Source of the DNA: Mortierella sp. BCC40632
Taxonomy: Eukaryota > Mortierellomycota > Mortierellomycetes > Mortierellales > Mortierellaceae
Length of the DNA: 64,000 nt
Assembly: GCA_011634665.1 (NCBI GenBank)
Contig: WAEK01000011.1
Span: 222,001 to 286,000, forward strand
Direction of reading: 5' to 3'
In this document: one piece after another, positions 56,201-64,000 of the stretch
How the letters are laid out: every line of letters begins with the position of its first letter
Position numbering within the stretch: position 1 is the first letter of the stretch
Position numbers and translations under genes: made by a program
The notes under the pieces: model-generated
Database searches by the model: none
What the model saw: the letters and a program-made list of their open reading frames with translations, nothing else
What the model was told of the DNA's origin: nothing

Positions 56201-57880
56201 GATTCGGTATGCCGCTCCATTGCTTCGTTGTAGTTGACAACAATTTTCGGACAAGACTGGTAGCCTGTGCCCTTACCTCTGGCGAAGAGACCTCAGATTA
56301 CGAATGGGTCCTTTTCGCAACTGCTAGAGCTGAATGAAAATAAGCCCCCAAAGACCCTCATGCTGGATAAAGATCCAGCAATGAACATTGTCAGTACAAC
56401 CTTTCTCCCTGATACAACTATAGTCAATTGCCGGTGGCACGCAAACAAGAACATTAGGCTACGCCTTTTCAAAGCCCTTGGGAAAGATTGGGATGAATTC
56501 TCACTCCGCTTTCAAGATGTCACCCGCTCTTTGATTTCCAGAGAATTCGAGGCCAAGTGGCAGAAGCTGTGCGCGAGAAATATCAACAAAACCCCATCGT
56601 CCTCAACTATCTTGATCGTTTGTATTCGAACCGTTTTCGATGGGCTTGGCCATGGGTGCGCACTCAGTTCACAGCTGGGATGCAATCCACTCAACAGTAG
56701 AGAAGTCGCACCATCTTCTTAAAATGCTGAATCTCAATGGTGGTTCCTCTTTAACAAGGGTCCTTAAAGCTACAGGGGTGAAGATAGAGAAGGAACTTTT
56801 TGAGGCAAAATTCAATAGCTGTCCTGAAGGTGAGGCAGCCAGAAGAGAGGCAAGTTCCAGGACTTTAGAGCCGACCATGTCAGAAAAGGCGTTCAAGCAA
56901 GTACTACAATCCAATGAGGATCTTTTTGGGTTCGTTTGCTAAGGCCAAAATGAGGCGGGAGATGGACTCATCATTTGGGTTTTCTGCGCGTCTCAAGAGT
57001 CTACAGGAGCTCTTGGAGCTCTACCCCCAGACAGTGACTCGGCAAGTATCCTATCCAACACACTTTTTTTTTTTTTTTAGGAAGAGGATATTAATATTGC
57101 CTCGTCTCGTGTAATAGGATGAATCGGGGCGTATATCAACTCTCGTTTCTCTGATCTCTAGGATCGGTCAAGACGATACGCGTTTCGTTTTCAGGGCAAA
57201 AGGACACGTTGGGCTGCGAACAGAAGGAATACGTCATACTTCTGACCGATCTCTCGTACTTCTGCACTTGTCTACTCCTCCAAAATTTGGGAGTCGTTTG
57301 CCGCCATTTTTTCTGCGTCATGAGGAAAGAGCCAGAGTGCCGATATCACATCAGTTTAGTGCACCGCCGCTGGTATAAAGGAATCCATCCAAGACATCCC
57401 CGATCTTAGTGAGAGGATTGGACGCAAGTCTTTCCAGGCCGCTTCTCGGCACCACAAGTCAACCAGAATGGGGTATCCCTCGGATTCTTTCATGACCAGT
57501 GTTTCTGACCTGTTCTCCTCCGAAAAAAAAAATCTGTCGCTTATCACAAGGAGACCCAATCTAGGGAAGAGACGGCACGCAGAAATAACAGGACTCGGAA
57601 AGAAGATCGCAGGTCTTTCGAGCAACGATCCACTTATGCATGGGAAGATTTTGAGCAAGATGGAGGAAATTCAGGGATCTCTGGAAAAGGATATGGAAAG
57701 TGAAGCAGCTGTGCAAAACGATGGTGAGACTCCTACCGTCGGCGATCCAAGAAGAAAGTGAAGACCAAAAAGGACGACCGAGGAGTGCTAGGATTTTTGA
57801 GTAGTGGCGAAAAGAGTAAGAAAAAAAAGGGAAGCACAATTGACGATGTGTCAAATCGGCATCATAGACCGATGACATAA
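53265..57880 (+). pseudogene. Ulp1 protease / MULE transposase fusion gene, copy 2 (complete length, several frameshifts)
   Basis: Exons inferred: 53265-53619, 53755-54513, 54636-55289, 55375-55527, 55627 to about 57045, then a SWIM exon from about 57163 to 57880. Protease motifs NHWGVMVFD, IGDSL and QAQDDDFSCG are present. The FAR1-like part has FEEAKSMMLDYACRNGFRTR and VRCGCKY. The transposase has Asp in FVVVDNNFRTRL, Asp in MLDKDPAMNIV, VNCRWHANKN and Glu in STVEKSHH; the SWIM finger is FCTCLLLQNLGVVCRHFF. Frameshifts relative to copy 1 or to domain continuity lie near 53447, 54225, 54300, 54690, 56330, 56690, 56940 and 57370. Protease and transposase are joined by introns, not separate genes. 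Inactive as it stands. Confidence 0.82.
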
Positions 57881-57889
57881 CAGTCGTAT

Positions 57890-58125
57890 TGAGTGGCTGA
57901 AAAGCTGGGACCTCTGCCCTAGTTGTAGTCCCTGCCTTTGACTTGCCCCTCTGCGGGTGCTCATTGTACCCTGGTCTTTTTCCTCTTCTCTGGATCGCCT
58001 TCCACCTATTCTCTTTTTTTTTTTTTTCCTTTTCCTTGGTGGATTGAGGACTAGATAGCCACGTCTGGAAAACATGGGACGGGTGCGCACAAATGAATAA
58101 AACCCCTAACGGGGCCTGTAAAAAA
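57890..58125 (+). mobile_element. LINE 3' end inside element A right end
   Basis: Reads CTGCCCTAGTTGTAGTCCCT through ACCCCTAACGGGGCCTGT plus a short A-run. The last about 90 bp belong to the inverted repeat. Confidence 0.82.
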
Positions 58126-58324
58126 AGGAAGAAAGAAAAGCTGGGACTGTAGATAAATGTGAGAGCAGAACGTTGAGATATGTGTGAGAGTAAGCTGGAG
58201 GCCTTTTTCAGGAGATATGTGTGAGAATAAGCGTCTCACACATATGTGAGATTAAGAAAAAAAATGAGTTTGAGAGCTATTCTCACATATGACTGAGAAT
58301 AAGCCGCTCACATATATGTGAGAA
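58036..58324. repeat. Right terminal inverted repeat of element A copy 2
   Basis: Ends with the perfect palindrome CTCACATATATGTGAG followed by AA and TA. See the left repeat for the match. Confidence 0.9.
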
Positions 58325-58438
58325 TATCTTCATCCAAAAAAAAAAGACGACGACAATCGCTCGCTACACTTTCAGGGGAAGCGCGTGTGCATGCTCATGG
58401 GAACTTGGAGACGCGCAGGTTGACAAAACAAAAATGAA

Positions 58439-58463
58439 TGCGGCTTGTGTGGATTGAACACAC

Positions 58464-58504
<41 letters not shown>

Positions 58505-58511
58505 AAGCCGC
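58439..58511 (-). tRNA. tRNA-Phe (GAA), second copy
   Basis: Body identical to 20119-20191. Minus-strand TTTTT lies about 5 bases past its 3' end, a good Pol III terminator. The right end of element A is 113 bp downstream. Confidence 0.95.
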
Positions 58512-58657
58512 CTCTGTTGATATTAACCAGAACTTTCGGAATATCCTGTTTCAAATTAATTCAATTACAACTCCGAGGTCATGTGAATGGATCATGTGAG
58601 TTATTCGGGAATTTCTGGAACGGGGTGTTGCCAGAATTCCATTCCACAACAAGAAAA

Positions 58658-58729
58658 GGGGTTGTAGCTCAGTGGTAGAGCGCTCGCTTTGCATGCGAGA
58701 GGCCCTGGTTTCAATCACCAGCTGCTCCA
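58658..58729 (+). tRNA. tRNA-Ala (TGC)
   Basis: 72 nt: GGGGTTG acceptor, AGCTCAGTGGTAGAGC D-arm, anticodon loop TTTGCAT with TGC, T-arm CTGGTTTCAATCACCAG, 3' CTGCTCC-A. The G3-U70 wobble pair, the alanine identity element, is present; one T-T mismatch occurs in the acceptor. A T-run (ACTTTTTG) follows 2 bases after the 3' end. Confidence 0.93.
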
Positions 58730-59733
58730 CTTTTTGCCCTTTCCCCAATTTTTTTCTCTCTCTCTCGCCTTCAAGTCAGAGCTCTGCTTCAAGGAACCTC
58801 GGATCCTCGATGGCAATTGCCTCGCAAGCCAAGCTGCTGCTCTGGCATTTCATTTTGTCCTTTTCTTTTTGTTTTTGAGGTTGGTACACACCCGTTACGA
58901 GATCGTCTGTATCTCCTATCTTTTTCTCTCAAGCTAGAGTTCAGATATACGACTGGCGAATCATATGGAATGAAACGAACCGACTTGGTGCAGTGAGAGA
59001 GTAGGAGCAAAGAGAGACGATCAAAGTGCTAAGTAGGCATAGTCATGGAGAAAGTAGAAGAAGAAATGAAAAGCTATAGATAGCATCCCTGACTTGTCAG
59101 TCACCCGGACAAAGGTCTGCCTTTCCTAACGTCTTTGTGGATAAGCACAGTAACGAGGATGGCAACAAGGAGGTGGGCTTTTTTTTTTTTTAAGAAAAGG
59201 GATAGAAACGTCGCGCATGGTATCCGGAGTAAAGGGTCTCTCCCCATCGGGGAGTAAGTCTGGTGACAGTCGATCCACGCTATGCATTGGTTAGCCAAAC
59301 CTCATGATTCTCGGTCTCTGTGTGTATGTTCACCCCTGCGTCTGATCACTTTTTTTTTTTTTTTTTCCTTTGGGCGTGTTGTTGCTGTCGTTGTTTGCTG
59401 GCTTGCTGTTGCTGTACCCTTGGCCCGTGAACGTGTCATTTACCCTTTTTGCGCCCTGAAGTGCGAGTATGTCATTTTGTCATTTCATTCCGCCATTCAG
59501 CGGCTCTCCTCTTCTTGCCATTTCCTTTCATCGCCTTTTTGCTTTGTTTTTGTTTTCCTTCTTTTCTTCCTCCTCTCCTCCTCCGTCTCCTCCTCCTCCT
59601 CCTCCTCCTCCTCCTCCTCCTCCTACTTTGGCTCAAGAGTGAGACTCCCCGTTTTTCTCTTTCTCATTCTCTTCCTTCACTCACTACCCACCTTCCTGCC
59701 CACCCCCCTGCCACCAGGACTCTCTCCTGCACC
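58730..59733. other. Intergenic region and leader of the TBC gene
   Basis: No gene seen. It has a CTCCCCATCGGGGAG hairpin near 59239, T-runs at 59179 and 59350, and a (CTC)n run at 59584-59624 in the presumed 5' leader. Confidence 0.5.
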
Positions 59734-61463
59734 ATGATCATTAAGCCTATCCCTTGCGCATCCACAGATCAGGCAGTTGCTTGGCAGGACGAGGAGGCCA
59801 ACCACCGCTTCCTCCTCCAAACTCGCTCTGCTTCACTGCTCCCCACGCACCAGATCAAAAGACTGCGTCGGCTATCTCTCAGTCTCGTCCATAATATTAG
59901 TGCACAGTCGACTGCCAACAATAACAACAATACGAATAGCCCCGAGTCGGATCATTCTCGGACTAGGTCCATCTCGACCTCAGTTTCCTCACCTCGTCTG
60001 ACCGAGTCTCGTACTCGTACTTTACACGACAGGCCATTAATGGAGGAACCTGACGAGGACGAAGAAAGCACTGACCCACCAGTGGCAACACCGATCACGA
60101 CTTCAGCCACAGCCTTCTTCTCTTCTTTTACATCGTCTCGACTCTCTCGTCGATCTCCATCCTTTTCGCAAACGAGCAGTACTCTGTCCACAGAGTCAGG
60201 AACGACGAAAGGAGAGTCAAAACGGAATAGTACGCTCCATCGGTCTGGCTTCAGTTTTAGCTCTGCAGGCGATCTCTTTGAGAACCTGGTCGAGAGTGTC
60301 CAACGGAGCACTACAAATAATCCCGCTGCCACCACCACCACAACAACAACCACAACAACAACCACAGCAACAACCACAGCAACGACAGCAGCAACGACCT
60401 CTCCTCGACAGAGCCGTCAACTCCCATCTTTGAGTATGTCATCGATCAGTTCGTCGCTCAGTCTACCCAATCTATCAGTCAAGATTCCATCCAATGCCAT
60501 TGGAAGGTTGGTCGATACAGCGCGTCAGGAGAGTCAGAAGATTCCGATTGAAGAAGCAAGTTACCGAATTGTGCTTCAATGCTCGCGTGAAAACTTTGTG
60601 GTTGCTGTGGCGGTAGAAGAGGCACAAATCAGGGCAGACTGGGACTGTATCCACAAGACCATCTTTCCAAAGGTACGCCTAACAAACAAACCAACAAACC
60701 AACAAAAAAAAAAAAAAAAGGTGCAGCAATATTTTTTCTTCCATGGTTCAGGGACCATTCATCCCAACAGTAATTGTCTGCGCATGTTCGATACAACTAG
60801 ATCTCAGAACTTGAAATGGACCCAAACTTTAACAGAAGAGACGAAAGTGAATCAGACAAGAGCTGGATCTTTGAGATTGATCGTCTGAGTGAAGCCTGTA
60901 GGTTGCCACCACCATCCAATCGATTTTTTTTTTTTTTTTTTTTTAAAAAAAAAAGGTTCCTTTGCTAATTTATTCTCGACCATTTTCTTCAGTATCACTG
61001 GACCAAGATCAAGACAAGGCTATTATGAGCGCCGAAGTATCAAGGATCTTTCGTTTCAAAGACGAGGATCTTCTCTGCTGTAAGAAGTTTTTTGCTCCAA
61101 ACTCAGTGCTGCATGCATTTTGAGTGCTCCAGAGTCTTGTAATACAAAGGGACTAACTCTCAACTTTTCACTTCAATCCTTGACTCCAACAGTCTACAGG
61201 TCAGGATACATCAATGTCGATGGAACAGCTCTACAGGGACACATTGCGCTGACGAGAACATTTTTATGTTGGCATAATTCCACCATGACGGAACGAACTG
61301 CTTCTGATGTTGCCAATGGATTTGGGAGCGATCTTGATGCGATCGTGAGCATCAAGGTGGCCTACCAAGACGTCTGGTCGATTGAAGAAGAATACAATGG
61401 CGAGAAGGATCACGTTGTGATTTTGACCAAATCTTCAAAGGTACCAAATTTCTCTCTTTCTCT

Positions 61464-61521
<58 letters not shown>

Positions 61522-64000
61522 TTTAGCAGCAGACAAGGCAAAGGGAGCAAACCGTCTCTTATTCATTCTTTTTCTTTCTTCTCTCTCTCTCTCTCTCTCG
61601 AATCCCCTCTCCCATACTTCCTGTAGCATGTGTTCAATCCAACATTTCACCGACGCGAAGTCTTGGATATGTTGTATCATTTCTGCAACGCTCATATGCG
61701 GATACTCGTCTCTGGAATCGCCAAGCGAGTAGAGCGGGCCAGGAACCCGCATACGAGTGCCAAAGAGGATTCCTCTACACAAGATGAATCAGACGGGATG
61801 GATCCCAAGGCCCATCACCCTCCTTCTGCAGGTCCCAGGAACGCACTTTTGATCAACTCGGTCTCGGACCTGAAAACCTACAACCGACATTTGGGTTTCC
61901 GTTCCGTCTTTCGATTGCCCTTGTTCGAAACACCCTTGGCCGAGTTTTCGGTCTCGTTGGAAACCAAGTCGGTCGTGGATGCTCAAGCAGGGATCGTGTA
62001 TTTGTCCAATCATTTTCTTTGTTACTTGTCCTATCCTCGCCCCCTTGGACACGGAGCAGAAGAACTTGGTCTAGGAGGTGAACTCGAATCCGAGTTCCCA
62101 ACACCTACTTTGACTTTGGTTATTCCTTATTCGGAAATTATCGAGTTTAAGCGTGAACAATGTCCTTCCTCCTCTTCCACTTCCACCACCGCCAGCGTTG
62201 CCAAGTCTATTGCATCCTTTTCCCAGACCGGAGTCGGGTCTATGGCTTCTTCTCAAACCTTTTCTTCTCTCATGTCCTCGATCGTGGCTCGTCCTCAAGC
62301 GGGTGTCATGGTTTATGTCCGGTCTCGAACAAGGTTCTGGTTGACAAGTACCTCAGGTCGAAACCAGGATCTTTTTGATGCTCTTGAACAGAGAATGCAA
62401 GGTCAAGAGAATACAGCTCCATTGCTCAAGGGGTTTGAGACTCGACACTCGTTTAGGAACTTGGAGCGGAGGAGTATGTCGACCACTGCTTCAGAATCTT
62501 CGAGTCAAAGTACTCGAGTGAGTTATTCGGAAGACCGGACGGTGGGAAGTAGGTTGAGTACGGACTCTTTGGGACCAGATTCAACAGCAGAGGGTCAAGA
62601 GTTGAGTGCTCCTTCTTCACTCAGTCTCGGGCATCTTTTCCGTAGCGCTCATCCTGAACTGGCGAATGGTAACTTGCAGTACACGCGAGGACAGTCTGAC
62701 TCGGAATCTGAACCCAAGCCTTGGGGTTTGTGGAAGGATCGAAAGGATTGGCAAGAGATTGATCGAGAGAACGAATGGGTGGATTATTTTGCACTCTACG
62801 GAAGTGATCTCTGTATGATCAAGACAAATCGACTCCAATCCTTGGTCACACACGGGATTGCAGACATGTTCCGACCTCAACTCTGGATGTTCCTTTCAGG
62901 TGCTTCGTATCTTCGACATGGGAATGATTCATATCAATGGATCCTTCAAGAGACCAGTGGGAAACTTTCGAGATCACATGGAGACATTGAAAAAGATATC
63001 AAGCGAAGCATGCCCAATCATCCTGCCTTTCAATCGCCTGTGGGTCTTGGTGCCTTGCGTCGAGTCCTTGCAAGTTATTCCTGGAGGAACCCATCGATTG
63101 GATATGCACAGTCGATGAACATTGTCACGGCGGGCTTACTTCTTTATCTCAAGGAAGAAGAAGCATTCTGGCTCTTGGCCACGATCTGTGAACAACTCTT
63201 GCCCGATTATTATTCCAAGACATTGGTTGGGGTTCGGATTGATCAAAAGGTGTTTTCACATCTTGTACGACTTTCGTTACCGACATTGTCAATGCATTTG
63301 GAGGCCATGGATTTTGACTTGTCGACCATAACCATTTCTTGGTTCCTTTGTCTCTTTCAATCTGTGCTTCCGCATCCATTGGCGGTTCGAGTGTTGGATT
63401 GTTTCTTTTTGGAGGGTCCATGTTTCTTGTTCCGATTTGGGTTGGCGATTCTGAGATGTTGTCAAGCAAGTCTGTTGACTTGTCAAAGCGATGATACCGT
63501 CGTGACCGTCATCCAAACGTTTTTGAAGCGTTTGAATGCACAAGGACCTGAGACAGCAGTGACCAAAGCCATGACGAATACGACAGCTCAGCCCTTTATT
63601 CCACGAACGTCTGCCGAGGCTACTGCCATCGGTTCTGAACTGATGGAACTTTTGTTGAGGATCACGTTGACCGAGTTTTCGTTTATTACCTCACGAGATG
63701 TGGATCGACTTCGGAATCGGTTCCGAATGGAGGTTGTTTCGACCATGGAGCAGGAATCGACTGCTCTTGCAGAGGCAATGGCGGACACTGATTTGGAGAC
63801 GACAACTACGCAAGCAACAGTCGTGACGACGACCGAGGCGATGACTGAGGCGATGACCGAGGTGATGGAGGGGTCGAGAAAAGTAGTTGTTGGCCCAATG
63901 GATACGGGCAATGGACAGATATTTGGACAAGGGAAAGAAGAAGGAAGTGGGGCAGCTATTCCTGAATCTCAACGAGGACGTCGTCGAGAAAGATTGGCTC
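59734..64000 (+). CDS. GRAM- and TBC-domain RabGAP (Gyp2/Mdr1, TBC1D8/9-like), 3' end outside window
   Basis: Exons inferred: 59734-60672, 60801-60897, 60993-61079, 61193-61440 and 61627 to beyond the window. The N-terminus is Ser/Thr-rich with a poly-Thr run near 60350. Two GRAM-like regions follow: FRFKDEDLLC with GYINVDGTALQGHIALT, and FRSVFRLPLFE with AGIVYLSNHFLCYLSYP. The TBC domain starts about 62890: IEKDIKRSMPNHPAFQ carries the arginine finger (IxxDxxR) and GYAQSMN the glutamine finger. Such proteins switch off Rab GTPases on endomembranes. An acidic/Thr-rich segment comes before the window end; EF-hand parts seen in some relatives would lie beyond it. Confidence 0.88.
61441..61626 (+). 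repeat. Intron with a long CT microsatellite
   Basis: (CT)n of about 50 bp at 61465-61513 plus a T-run, inside an intron of the TBC gene. A similar (CT)n lies at 42250-42306 in the intron of the low-complexity gene. Confidence 0.9.

Larger units (their letters stand above)
49016..58324 (+). mobile_element. Ulp1-MULE element A, copy 2 (complete, decayed)
   Basis: 9.3 kb between inverted repeats of about 290 bp, bounded by TA on each side. Order: left repeat, LINE pieces, small Cys/His gene (minus), tandem array, Ulp1-transposase gene (plus), LINE 3' piece, right repeat. It is the inverted duplicate of 1-6664. No 9-bp duplication typical of MULEs was found at the outer ends, so the outer repeats may belong to a larger host element or the flanks have changed. 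Confidence 0.88.

Noticed and set aside
59225..59260. Structured RNA candidate around CTCCCCATCGGGGAG
   Set aside because: Only one short hairpin, with no match to known snRNA, snoRNA or riboswitch features that I can see.

Overview
The window looks like nuclear DNA of a filamentous fungus. It has short spliceosomal introns with GTATGT/GTAAGT donors, CT-rich leaders, many A/T homopolymers, fungal housekeeping genes and a heavy load of eukaryotic transposons. Gene content and intron style suggest Mucoromycota, possibly a Mortierella relative; this is inference, since no rRNA is present to test it.

Layout. 1-22.9 kb is a nested transposon cluster: the left-edge copy of a Mutator-like element carrying a Ulp1-type protease (element A, copy 1, 1-6664), a 5'-truncated LINE (6668-9070), a second, divergent Ulp1-MULE (element B, 9345 to about 16080), several MITEs, LINE fragments with target-site duplications, a tRNA-Phe and a second LINE with an RNase H domain. 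23.8-46.8 kb is a gene island: PRELI/Ups-like lipid-transfer protein, MYG1 exonuclease and FAHD1 hydrolase (divergent), paxillin-like LIM protein, p24 cargo receptor (EMP24/TMED2 type), a DHA2-type MFS transporter with a frameshift, a low-complexity coiled-coil protein, and the U3 snoRNP WD40 protein UTP18. 47.6-58.3 kb is a second transposon block: a LINE nested in a retroelement tail, then the full 9.3-kb element A copy 2, inverted relative to copy 1. It is followed by tRNA-Phe and tRNA-Ala. 59.7 kb to the end holds the start of a GRAM-TBC RabGAP gene.

Main discovery. Elements A and B are clearly related but divergent, and share a three-part cassette. (1) One gene joins a C48/Ulp1 cysteine protease, an acidic linker, a FAR1-like DNA-binding region, a MULE DDE transposase and a SWIM zinc finger. 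(2) A separate small gene encodes a protein starting MPK, with a C-x-C ... RHY-x-S-C putative zinc-binding module and a coiled coil. (3) An array of degenerate tandem repeats lies just upstream of the small gene. The arrays differ in sequence between the elements but hold the same position, which suggests a co-evolving binding or regulatory array. In element A the array separates two divergent promoters.

All copies carry indels. Those in the two A copies are private to each copy, so these elements are decayed but fairly recent. A 143-bp MITE family with TA target sites occurs three times. One copy cuts the small gene of element B, and removing it with one TA restores the frame. All exon boundaries are read by eye from splice motifs and protein continuity.
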